From NCBI RefSeq assembly GCF_019112545.1, contig NW_025064888.1, forward strand, positions 722,595-786,594: a DNA stretch of 64,000 nt, in the 5' to 3' direction. Position numbers and translations under genes: made by a program. The number at the start of each line of letters is the position of its first letter. Position 1 is the first letter of the stretch. The notes below the pieces were generated by a model. That model was given only the letters and a program-made list of their open reading frames with translations. It made no database searches and was not told the DNA's origin. Shown piece by piece: positions 35,414 to 45,823 of this stretch. This stretch comes from Guyanagaster necrorhizus (Eukaryota > Basidiomycota > Agaricomycetes > Agaricales > Physalacriaceae).

Positions 35414-37555
35414 CTTCAAAATTTGGCAGAGATAACTGAAATAGTTGATCATATTTCAATTGAAATAATGTTCATATTTACTGAATAAGACAGTTAGTCT
35501 TAGAATGATAATCTATTCAATGAAGACATTCTAAACCTTGAACCTGTTTCAGAAACTGATAGTGAGTGGGCTTCACAAGTGCTTACTGAGCTCTATACAT
35601 CATCTATTGAATCTGAAAATGATATTACATCTTCAGGTTTTAGCTCTGATACTTTTGTTGAATCAGAATTAGATGACCTAGAGATATTTATTCATAATTT
35701 TGGAAGTATTAAATGTAATAAAGCCTTACTGGTGCTAGGGATTGAGAACTTTGCTCATTCATGATCTAAAGAGGATGCCTGTGCAAGAGATCATAATGAT
35801 GAACTTATGTATTGCTGGGCTGATAATGCTAAGAATGTCTATGGTATTCTGAGATAGACTATACCAACTTCATACTGTGGCAGAAGGTGGATTCAAAGTA
35901 GCAATCTAATACAATTAGCAATCTACATCAATACACTGCTGGAATGAGCTTGAACCATGATGCACCTTATCCTGGTGATGAGTTACCTTGAGGTGCAGTA
36001 AGCTCCTACTATTTTAGAGTATTCTGTCTGAATCAGAAGACTTTTACTATTGCAGATACTGAGTCAGAACATGAAGAACTCACCATATCTGCCTCACTGT
36101 TACAAAACCCAAAGTTTCATATTGGTGTATGATATGCAAAACAGCATGCTAGATTATTAGCATTACTATATAACTCTACAGAGTGGTACTGCAATTCATC
36201 TGAAATTGGAGGTGCAATAATGCAAGGCATGCATTTTATTCTGAGTCATAACATTAGTATATATTCAGATATGAAGAAATTAGGCCATAAAAGCCCAATC
36301 TCACTGTATAATAGACTCTAGATTTCTCATAAGACATTAGACAGGAACCAGATTATGATTACTGATCAGATAAACCTTACTGTCCTTCATATTGATGCTA
36401 TACAGCTTGAAAACCCATATTTTGATGCAATCAGATGGCTTGCAAAGAACCTGAATGCATTCATAGTAAGGCAATATGAGTTCTTACTATTAGATGAGCT
36501 TCACTTTGAGAAGCTTAAGCAGGCAGAAGCTATTAAAGCTCATTCAGAGCAATAGCACATGCAATAAATAAGAAATGTACTTGCTGAAGCTCTTGAAACC
36601 AAGCTACATGAGAACCAACCTTATTCAGGGGATTTCCAGAAACTCCACAGACATCTTCAGTTCACACTATGAGACTTTAAAGCAGACCATCAGTTTAAAT
36701 AGATTGACTATGATCACAGTCTAGGAGGAGAAGTTTTTTATAAATAGATACTGGACTCACAGTTCAATCTCAGAGAATTCTGGAGATGACAATTAGCCAT
36801 GTTTGATAATATACCAACATTTTAAGATATAAATTACCTTTAGATGGGCCATCCACTTGCTACTGCAGTTTGAAAATCCTTAACAAGATATATATCATTT
36901 ATTACAGACCAGTGAGATCTAGAAGATGAAGTTTAACATATTGTGTACCTAAATCCAAAGTGACCAACACAGGAATACATCATTGACAATGTGTATTGAG
37001 AGTTTAAAACCTCAGTAACAATCAAAAACTTGATGAACTTGAACTTGAACCTTCTGAACTGGTATAGAAAGAAGCTCAATCAAGCCTATAAAAATCTTCT
37101 TCAGCATCTTTGAGGCCCTGTTGAGTATGAATTCTTATCTTGTCTATTCTCACAGTCAGTAGAGATAAATAAATTTTGAAGGAATCTTGATAGTGAGCTT
37201 CTAATGCTGTTTCATACCTTTTACATTGCTTTCTGATGATGTTTTAGGTTTATTAGCTTGTTTAGCACTATTAGGACTTGTGCTAGGCAATGATGAAGTC
37301 AAATCTTCAGTACTCCTACTCTCTTGTGTGATTCTAAAGCAGATGAAGGATCATATACACTTTGTCAGCTCTAAAACCACACAGAAGGATGGAAGTACTG
37401 AAGAATTGACTCCATCATTGTCTAGTATAAGTTCTAATAGGGCTAAACAAGCAAACAAACCTAAAATGTCATCAGAAAGCAGTGAAAAAGGTGTGAAATA
37501 GCATCAGAAGCTTATTATCAAGATCTCTCCAAAATCAAGGCTTAGCCCCAAGAAT
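35414..37555 (+). pseudogene. X middle region of unknown function, no RT motif readable
   Basis: This 2.1-kb stretch sits where protease, reverse transcriptase and RNase H would be in a gypsy element. In broken frames I read blocks such as AIRWLAKNLNAFIVRQYEFL, LLDELHFEKLKQAEAIKAHS, LREFWRRQ-like and YISFITDQ, then a hydrophobic segment GLLACLALLGLVLG at about 37240 and a Ser/Lys-rich linker. I find no YxDD box, no RNase H acidic motifs and no clear DSG/DTG protease. The frame carries many stops, so absence by eye is weak evidence. I cannot assign a function. Confidence 0.4.
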
Positions 37556-39900
37556 ATGAGCCATAAGTCAGTCAGACAACCTGCAGGTGCTTCACAAGAC
37601 ATATCTATAGAGGATAAGATCAAAGACTCACCTCACAGAAGCTGGGATGACCATAGATCTCAACAGCAAGAAGGCATTGATGTCCAAAGTGCCAGCAAAG
37701 CAATGTCATGTGATTTGGCTGAATTTGGTCTAGATTGTGACAGTGTGACATTGCTTAATGCTATTCCATCGCAAAATGGCCTCAACTTTGAGCAATCAAT
37801 CAGAAACAACTATTTTAATGATACTCTCTTCAAAAGAGTAGTTGAACATCTTAAACCTTCAAGAATTTTGAGTGGAATATGGATTCTGGCCTACTGTACC
37901 TCAAAAAAGATGATAGCTGACTCTTATGCATACCTCATGTACTTATAAATGGCCAAACAGCTCAAGAAATTATAATTTCAGAGGCTCATTCAATTCTAGC
38001 TCACTTTGGAGCAAGCAAGACCTTAAACTATCTTCACCAGAATATCTGGTGGAAAGACATGGTTTCAAATGTGAAGTCTTATTGTGAGTCATGTCATACA
38101 TGCAAAATGAGCAAGCCTAATAATCAGAAGCCTTATGGCTTATTTCACCCACTGAAGATACCTTCATACTCTTGAGAAGCAATTGGTGTGGACTTTGTTG
38201 GACTATTACCAGACTCAAAGAATTGAGATGGTACTTTTAACTCAATAACAGTAATAATTAACTTATTTATCTTTATAGTATATTTAGTTCTATGTTATAT
38301 AATGTATTCCACTCATCATATAGCTCAACTGATGTTTGAATATATTTATAAACTCCATGGAATGCTATAACAGATAATAAATGATCAAGACACTCTTTTT
38401 ACAAGTATCTTTTAGAAATGGCTTCATGAGCTAACAGGAACTCAGCTCAATATGTCCAGTGCATACCATCCTCAGAGCAATGGTTCTACAGAATGTGCTA
38501 ATCACACTATCTGTTAAGCCCAAATTCCACATGACTGATAACATGTGATAAACTGATAAAATCTCACACTTCAGGTTATACTATCAGAGTTCACTTGATG
38601 CACTATCAGCATTGTGTAGTCAAGGCAGTTGCAGGTCACTTGAGAGTAGATGGTGAAGAATAAACTTTAGCTCAAAGCTGAGGTTACTACAGTGAGAGCT
38701 ATGCTACTTAAATACTAAATCCTTATCATTCTAAGAATATAACTACCTAATTGTCCTTGCTGCATTGTACAGCATTTTGTCCAGTATTGCTAAGATACCT
38801 ACAAAAAATATTGTCTTGCTGTTGTGCTATTACTGCTGTTACTGCTGCACAAAGATAAGAGAGGCTTCTCTGTCTTTGTGCTATTGTGTGTCTTCTCAGC
38901 AGTGACCAGAATCAGAGCAGTGCTGGTGGCTAAGCATTCCCACAGTCCTAAGTACCAGGTCTAGGCACTCTGACTAAGCAGAAATAGGGGTCAATCCTGA
39001 ATAAATCAAGGAAAAAGAAAAGGAAAATAGAAAAAATCATAACACTATCACTCAGATGCTATAACAGTGTGTTGATACTACACAGAAGGACTGGATATCT
39101 AAGTTACTAGCCATTGAGTTTGCTATCAATTGTGCTTGATCAGAAATCACTGGATATGCTCCATTTATGTTTAATACAGAACACATGCCATAGTCTATGA
39201 TCTGAAATTCTAATATGAAAAATGAATATTCTTTAGTTAAAACCTTTGCATGACTTTGCCAGTTAGCAATTATGTCTGCCCATAATGCAATCCTAGAGGC
39301 TCAGATGAAGCAAACTAGGCTTGTCAATTGGAAACAATGGGTTGAACCCTTCCATAAAGGGGACTTAGTTTATGTCTTGACATAAAACTTAAAATTCACT
39401 AGGAAATTAATTCTGAAGTATATCAGCCCATACAAGATCATGAAAGATTTTGAAAATCACTCATTTTGGGTGGAGCTCCTCTCAAGCTTCACTCAGCAAG
39501 GAGTTTATCTGGTCTTTCACTCTTTATTGCTTTGAGTTCATGTTCCAAGTGATGATTGTCAATTTCCTGAGTGCCTTGATACTCAAATATATGAGACTCC
39601 AGAAGCTGAACCACAATGGAAGATAGACTGCATTGTATCACATCATGATGCAAAAGAGCAAGCTATATTTGAGATTAAATGGACAACAGGAGATATCACT
39701 TGGCTGTCCTATGATCAAATTTTAGATCTTGGATGCCTGTCAGACTACCTCAAATTGCTGGGATGTACATCTATTGGTCAGCTTCTGACAGGTTGTAAAG
39801 AACCTTCAGAGGATCTGGAACAGGATGGAATATCTATAGGGTCTATATCATTTGAATTAAGCTCTAGTGCAAGAATACATAAATGAGAGCCTCACACAAA
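37556..39900 (+). pseudogene. X integrase (gypsy-type), interrupted by a solo LTR
   Basis: The zinc-binding N-terminal domain reads EAHSILAHFGASKTLNYLHQ with CESCHTC downstream (about 37980-38100), an HHCC layout. The catalytic core follows: VDFVGLLPDS near 38190, a DQDTLF segment near 38385 and SAYHPQSNGSTECANHTI ending at 38511. There a minus-strand solo LTR interrupts it; reading resumes at 39050. Downstream come the linker WVEPFHKGDLVYVLT and a C-terminal part with EIKWTTGDITWLSYD, which resembles a degenerate chromo-like tail. Several TGA/TAG stops are present. It follows the unassigned middle region and precedes another ORF. Confidence 0.75.
38512..39044 (-). repeat. inverted solo LTR in X integrase
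   Basis: This 533-bp sequence is a close minus-strand relative of the solo LTR at 33183-33714. It begins TGTTAAGCCC and ends AATCATAACA on the plus strand and is flanked by a perfect CTATC duplication (38507-38511 and 39045-39049). X integrase reading resumes right after it. Confidence 0.87.
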
Positions 39901-40157
39901 TTTTCCAACTTTATTCCCTCCACTTGCTACCTCTAACTCTACTCTATTTTCTCTTGATATGCCTGCCAATCAATCTCATAAAAAGCACAAGGGCTATATG
40001 CATAGCCATCCTCTTCTCCTGTCTAAAGCCTCTTCTAAGTCTCTAGCCCAGTTTGTTCATCACAAGAGCATTGAGAGGTTCAGTGTCTAAGAGGCTCCTG
40101 GCTCCAATTTGCTTGGAGGCCTCATTGCTGACATCTCTGCTATTCTGATGCTCTGAT

Positions 40158-40729
40158 GCATTGAGCATAACAATTGCCTTCACCACACCCACAAAGCTGG
40201 AGGCATTCAAGCTTGTTATCAGATTCATCATGAGCCCATTGGATACTCCATCATCACAGCTTTATACAATGCAGGCAATGCTGAGGACAAGTTTGCTGAG
40301 TGGGACAACTCCTCAGGTGAATACCATCTCACTCACCTTGACAATCCCACTCTCACTGCTCACAATCTCAAGGTTGACATGCCTATCTTCTTCAACTTTA
40401 GAACCATCCAAATCCTCAGATATGTCATCATTCCAGAACATGAGTATAACAATAGTTGGTATCTTGGTCATACCCTCTTCCTCAGACAGGAAAGGGCTAA
40501 GGATCAGGCCATCCAGAGATGAAAGGACAAACAGGTGGGAATCCTCTAGAAGGATCATGATGAGTTGCTGGATTTTCTCTCAGACTCAGACTCAGGCTCT
40601 GACCATCTATTAGAGTTTATCCAGAGTGCATCTAATATTAGCAATAGAGAAGATGACACAGAGGGTGATGCTGATATCAAGGTGAATGATGAGGAAGGAG
40701 ATGCTGCTATGCAGAATAGAGAAAATTAG
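40158..40729 (+). pseudogene. X extra ORF between integrase and 3' LTR
   Basis: About 190 codons read in one frame with only two stops before the terminal TAG. Readable blocks are THKAGGIQACYQIHHEPIGY, ALYNAGNAEDKFAEWDNSSG, EYHLTHLDNPTLTAHNLKVD, RTIQILRYVIIPEHEYNNSW and YLGHTLFLRQERAKDQAIQR. The end is acidic (FLSDSDSGSDHLLE, then EDDTEGDADIKVNDEEGD). I do not recognise a domain. It is better preserved than the X genes upstream. Position after integrase and before the polypurine tract recalls the third gene or env position of some gypsy elements, but no signal peptide or membrane anchor is seen, so an envelope is not supported. Confidence 0.5.
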
Positions 40730-40849
40730 TCTCATGATGTTTACTTTATTTTATCAACAATTTTTTTTGCTTACCTTATATTTGATTGAAAAAAAAAAGA
40801 TACATATCATGCTATCATATTATCCAACTTTATTAGACAGGAGGGCATA

Positions 40850-41031
40850 TGTTATGAGGTATTCCATGATCTGATACTTTTACCTGACATTTTTCCTCTT
40901 TCCCTCATCTCCCCAGTTTAGCCTGTATTTGTTATTTCTACTGTATATATATGAGCCAGTACACATAGTGTAGCTAGGGGTTTCTGCAATTGACCAAGCC
41001 TTTGCACCTGTCAGTGACTGTGTAAGCCTTT
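40850..41031 (+). repeat. 3' LTR of X, left part
   Basis: This is the first 182 bp of the second X LTR, starting TGTTATGAGGT after the polypurine tract and ending CCTTT where copia element C inserted. The remainder continues at 62590. Subtracting the 5-bp duplication makes the reconstructed LTR 213 bp, the same as the left copy. Confidence 0.87.
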
Positions 41032-41239
41032 TGTTGGGATAGCAATCTCAGGTGAGTATGAGAACGTACTTGAAGATATGATGCCAGTCAGCAGCAGCTG
41101 ACTTGGATCATGATCTGGACTTATTTAGTATCTCATAGAAAGATCTTGAAATAATACAAAATATATTTAAGTAGAATGTCTCTCTCTCAAGAGGCTAATT
41201 CTAATCCTCTGTACATTACTCTGCTCTCTACTTACAACA
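41032..41239 (+). repeat. 5' LTR of C
   Basis: This 208-bp LTR begins TGTTGGGATAGCAATC and ends CTTACAACA. It matches 62382-62589 over its full length with scattered transitions. Confidence 0.92.
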
Positions 41240-41254
41240 GGTTATGAGCCCTGG
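41240..41254 (+). other. primer binding site of C, matching the iMet tRNA anticodon arm
   Basis: GGTTATGAGCCCTGG follows the 5' LTR directly. It is complementary to the anticodon stem-loop of initiator tRNA-Met (CCAGGGCTCATAACC), not to a tRNA 3' end, as in Drosophila copia, which primes from a tRNA-iMet fragment. The tRNA sequence is from established knowledge; no iMet gene lies in this window. Confidence 0.75.
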
Positions 41255-41337
41255 CCATAACTGAACTTATGTCACTACTCACTTCACACACTTTCATACT
41301 TTACATACACATGTAGAACTGCATGGATAGCCAGTCC

Positions 41338-42159
41338 ATGTATAGAATTGACCCTCTTAAGGGCCCAGAAAATTATCTGACATAGAAAATCAAGATGATT
41401 GATATCTTAACTGATTTAAGACTGATTGATTATGCAGATAGAAGCATTTCAGCCCCAGCAGACATGACACTAGTGGCAGATTGGAAGAAAAGTGATAGGA
41501 AGGCTCTTTCAACAATAAGATTATGGGTTTCTGATGGCCCGCTAGTATATATTGCTGGTTCAAAGACTTTGGCAGAAGCCTGAAAAGCTCTGGAAGATAT
41601 ATATGAGTCCAGAGGACCCATGGGAATTGTTCTTGTCAGAAGAAAATTCTTTAGAGCTCAGTATGAAGAAGGAGAAAACATAAAGAAGCATATTAGGACT
41701 TTGAGGTCCTATTAGGAGGAGCTGGCATTCCTTAAGCAGAAAGTCAAAGAGAAGGACTTCTCTATCACACTGCTTACATCACTCTCAGAATCATGGAATT
41801 CATTCATTTCATCAGTGGACACTGCCAACTTGAAAGATTCTTACAAGTTGATTTTTTGAATTCTTCAGGAGGACATCTGATTAAAGGAAAAGACTTCTGA
41901 TCAGACTATGACATTTGCAGCATATAGCAAGAAGTCCAATTCAAAAGTCACATGTTACAGATATGAAAAAACTGGTCACATTAGGATAAATTGCCTGAAT
42001 GGAAAAAAGAATTCTGAAAAGTCATGGAAAGAAAAGGGAAAGGGCCAGACCCAAGCACATATTGCCAAATCAGACTCAGAAGAAGATGGCTACATATTTT
42101 GCACAACAGATATCACACTTATCTCACTCTCAGGAGCATCATGGCTAAGGGACTCTGGC
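41338..42159 (+). pseudogene. C gag (copia type) and start of protease
   Basis: The frame starts MYRIDPLKGPENYLT and reads through copia-type Gag blocks (LIDYADRSISAPADMTLVAD, TLRSYEEL-like) with several stops. A knuckle reading CYRYEKTGHIRINC lies near 41955-41995, with Tyr for the second Cys. The segment ending at 42159 reads GASWLRDSG, the D-S-G of the copia protease, where chromovirus Z is inserted. Confidence 0.82.
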
Positions 42160-42197
42160 TGTTAGGCTCAAGCATCATGTGAGTGAGTACACATGAT
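42160..42197 (-). repeat. 3' LTR of Z, outer fragment
   Basis: TGTTAGGCTCAAGCATCA opens this 38-bp fragment, which ends in ATGAT where W is inserted. Its continuation is at 50190 after the second ATGAT. The joined sequence aligns with the other Z LTR at 58761-59171. Confidence 0.88.
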
Positions 42198-42628
42198 TGT
42201 TACGTTTTTTCATCATTTTATCTTTTTCTCTCTCAATAACCCCTATTTATGCTTAGTCAGGACACATGGGGAAAGGTTGGTCAGCACAAGCGGTCTATTC
42301 TCCTCGATAACACAACAGTGCTTGACAGCACGCAACTGTCCTTTTATGTACAACAACGAGGCTCAAGGACAACGGGCACCATGGACACAGTATGACACAA
42401 TAGGTAGTAATATTTTTAGCATTACATGTACAGTATTTAAGCCCATAGCTCTCGCTGGTTAAAACCCAGCTTCGAGCTAAAGTTTATACATACTATTCTA
42501 CTCTCGAGCTACTCCTAAAAGCCTTGACTCATGCTTTCGGTCAGAACCAAGAACTCGATCGTCTCACCCGAAGTGCATGGTGTGATCGTTTATCCCATGA
42601 CCATAACATGTGATGCTTGGGCCTAACA
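42198..42628 (+). repeat. 5' LTR of W
   Basis: It begins TGTTACGTTTTTTC and ends GGGCCTAACA. A TATA-like TATTTAAG at about 42434-42441 lies roughly 30 bp upstream of AGCTTCGAGCTAA (42468-42480), the sequence predicted to form the 5' end of the RNA for self-priming. Confidence 0.95.
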
Positions 42629-42629
42629 A

Positions 42630-42642
42630 TTAGCTCAAAGCT
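42630..42642 (+). other. primer binding site of W, self-complementary type
   Basis: TTAGCTCAAAGCT starts one base after the 5' LTR. Its reverse complement AGCTTTGAGCTAA matches LTR positions 42468-42480 at 12 of 13 bases. No tRNA 3'-end complement (TGG...) is found here. The arrangement is that of Tf1, whose RNA 5' end folds back to prime reverse transcription. Confidence 0.75.
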
Positions 42643-42669
42643 TCCTCTTCCCCTTTCTCAAGCCCAATT

Positions 42670-45600
42670 GTGCTGAGAAACTGGATGCCCCCCACAAACT
42701 CTAACGACCCGAACTTTGACCATGAGTTCTTCGAACTCCTTGCTTCTATCGTCAGAACACTGATAGGATTACTGGTGATCATTCAGCTGTGCAGAGGACG
42801 CCATTCAATCACCGCCTGGGCTCTCAGACATTATAACGAATTTCTATGCATCCAACATATCCTCCGAAACATAACCTCCGACCTCCCACTTCATGACATC
42901 CCTGAATCCAGAAGAATGACCTACCAGCCCCCAGAAGCTGGGCCTAGCCGCGCGCATCAGAGGGATGGTGAGGAAGAAGAGAGAGAGGAGTACTCTCCTC
43001 GATCTGGAAACCAGCACCCTCGCGTTTCAGGAGGACGAGGGATCTACATACCAAACGCAACCCTCCACGGTGAGGACCAGGACCTCCCGGAGGACTTCTT
43101 TGAGCAGTCCCCCTCCTCCAACTCCGCTTCCGCCTCCCCGGCCCCAGGGATTGGCGACCATGCCAGGGACTCTCTCGATGCCCCTCGGATGGCTCGACAG
43201 TCCCGACCCCCAACTCCTAGCCGACAGTCTCACAGCCCCGCCCATGCTTCCCGAACCAGCTCGAGGGTGGGGCAGATCCCTCAGAATGACGAAGAGCAGC
43301 GGAGGAGAGTCTGGGAAGAAACCGTATACCGATATTTCCTCACCTGGGACCTCTCTGTCCCCTTCAACTATGACACAGCCATCTGACAGAAGGAGCTTAG
43401 GCAGCGAGGTGAGTCGCAGCCAGCACGTGGAAGAAATGAGGACCGCCATGAGGAGGAGAAACATCAGAGGGAGGCAGCCGCCCTCTTTGATGAGCAGAAT
43501 AGGGACCACCAGCGAAGAGTGGAGAGGGGCCGACTACAACAAGCCAATGTCTCCAACTGGTATGGACTCCGAGGAGAGGGCATTGCTGCCCTCGCCCCAA
43601 CCAGAACTAGCCCAAATGATGGGTTCCCTACCTTCAAGGAACCCACCGAAGAGTCGAGTGTCTGGAGCGAGACAAGAGCAAGGGTCGAGTTCAGAGGAAC
43701 CCCACCCCCATGCGCCCTCACACCCAAATATCCCCCTTCCTGACGAACCCCCAGCGCTGACACCACATTCGGCGATGACGAGTCCATTCTCGGACACTAC
43801 AGACTATGGGTCCCTGGGACAGCTCACATCCCCGCCCGAGCCCTCCAGGGATTCCTCGGAAGCCAGGTGGTCGGGCAGCTTCTCGATGAGGAGTACAGAA
43901 GAAACGTCCAGCTCTATCGTGAGCGCGTGGAGGCAGCGCGAGCAACAGGCAGGAATCGCTACAACGACTACATCAGTGCCTGCCCAACATCCGCCTACAC
44001 TGAGAGCCCCATCGCTGGCCCCAGCACTCAGCCAGGGGAGTGGGATGACGGCATGATCCGAGGCAGGGGAGAGTATCTTCGACCTGCCCAACGTCTTCCA
44101 AGAAGAAGAGGATGACGACGAGGGAGAGGAAACTGAGAGTGACCCACCCCACCCCGGGGAAGAGCTATCATATTTGATGACAGAAGATACGGACGAAGAA
44201 GAACTGGAGGCGGCCATTAAAGAGGCAAGGACAAAGGAGTACCAGGAGTACTACCTTCAAGGGGTAAATTTTCTATGGCAAGACTCTACATGGGTAGCCT
44301 CGCCATTGGGACAATTTTATTTATGCTCAGACACTGACCAAAGAATGAAAATCTTAAGGCATGCCGCAATGGCTTATGCGGCACAACAATACAACCTAAG
44401 GCATCCCGAGGACTCAGTACCCGAACTAGCAGCATACCATATTCCGACCACAGTCGGACCAATGCCGCGAACCCCCCCTGTACCGGCAAAATGCGCTGTG
44501 TATATGGCACCATCAGTCTAGAGTGGTTATTCCAACTCCGCTCAATCGCACCGAACAACGGCAACTCAGCTTACTAGAACCCGAGTCATGCCACCAGAGC
44601 CAAATGCTAGGTATCGGAACCCATGGACTGGGAGGGGGAGCCAACTTCTAGGTGCCCAACTCCCACCAGACGAAGCCACTAGGAGCAGCAAAGAACCGGC
44701 CCAAGATGACCCCGAGGCCATATGACTCGGCTTCACCATTCGGGATGGAATCATTGTCTGCAAGGATGCACTGCCCCAGGGCAGTCCGGTTGCCGATGAC
44801 CATTCCCTCCATTCCTTCTCTGGACCACCCCAAGAATGGAAACGACCCCCCTTCAGCGAATACCCAAACCCAATGGGGGCTCTGCCTGTAGATGCAGCCG
44901 TCCTCCAATGTCGACCAGATCTATTGTGGAAGCCCCGACCATTCAAGGGCGCATCCGACAACATCGACCGCTTCCTCGTCGACTGCGAACAATACTTCAA
45001 AGTCTATGTCGGGTACCTGGGGAGCGATATAAACAAAGTGGTCTTCGCCACCTCCTACCTAGAGGAGAAGGCCAAGACATGGTGGATCCTGATCTCGCCG
45101 AATTTCTGGTCCAGCACCCGGGACCATTACCGATACCCATCCTAGCCGGTGTTCAAACAGATGCTGAACGACAAGTTTATCGACCCAGCAGTACAGGAGG
45201 TCCATAAACAGAAGATCAAAGAATACAAGATGGCAGATAAGGTGGCGACAGACTACTTTGACAAGCTAGAGCAGCTAGCTAAACTCGCCAGAATTCGGGA
45301 CGACATAGGGAATACCGGAAGGATGGTCGAGGCCCTCAAGAGGGGCGTCCCCTCCTCGTACATCACGATGATCTCAGCCATAGGTGTCAAAGAACTGATG
45401 CCTGTCAGGTACGATGAATGGAAGGAACGGATCGTTGGGATGTACAAGAAGCGGCAAAGGCAGAAAGCGGAGTCCATGATATTCCAGGACAATCCATGAA
45501 AGACGACACTGCCAACTCCGAACAAGTCAGGGACAACTGCCGGGAAACCACAGGGAACCCCGATGGCCTCTCCCTCATACAGCACCCAGAAAACAGGAAC

Positions 45601-45823
45601 TGGCACCACCTACACCGGCACCGGCAAGCCAATGGACATCGATCAAATGAAGAAGGAAGGAAAGTGTTTCAATTGCGGGCTAAAGGGGCACATGGCCAAG
45701 GACTGCCCGAGGAAGAAATGGACCCAAGAAGACATTCGGGTGCAGATTGCTGAGCTGCAAAAGGAGGAAGAAGAACTCGGCGCAGAGACCAAAGTCGAGG
45801 AAGTAAAAGACATGGCCACCTAG
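42670..45823 (+). pseudogene. W gag
   Basis: The frame begins MLRNWMPPTNSNDPNFDHEF and includes a 20-residue hydrophobic run (LLASIVRTLIGLLVIIQL) at about residues 24-41. A Ser/Pro/Arg-rich region follows, with TGA stops at 43384 and 43741 and a frame change near 44055-44085. The capsid part (44873-45145) has PFKGASDNIDRFLVDCEQYF and VVFATSYLEEKAKTWW. Then come the block LEQLAKLARIRDDIGNTGRM and the knuckle CFNCGLKGHMAKDC near 45668-45709, a perfect CX2CX4HX4C. Gag ends in TAG at 45821-45823. At about 1050 codons it is long for the family because of the Ser/Pro-rich front half. Confidence 0.85.

Noticed and set aside
40158..40729. An envelope gene in X
   Set aside because: Its position fits, but no signal peptide, cleavage site or membrane anchor is visible.
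42965..44056. A 363-codon ORF in frame 2 of the W gag region
   Set aside because: It is a shadow of gag in another phase; the gag frame continues alongside with capsid and knuckle in the expected order, and Z and Y conserve that frame.
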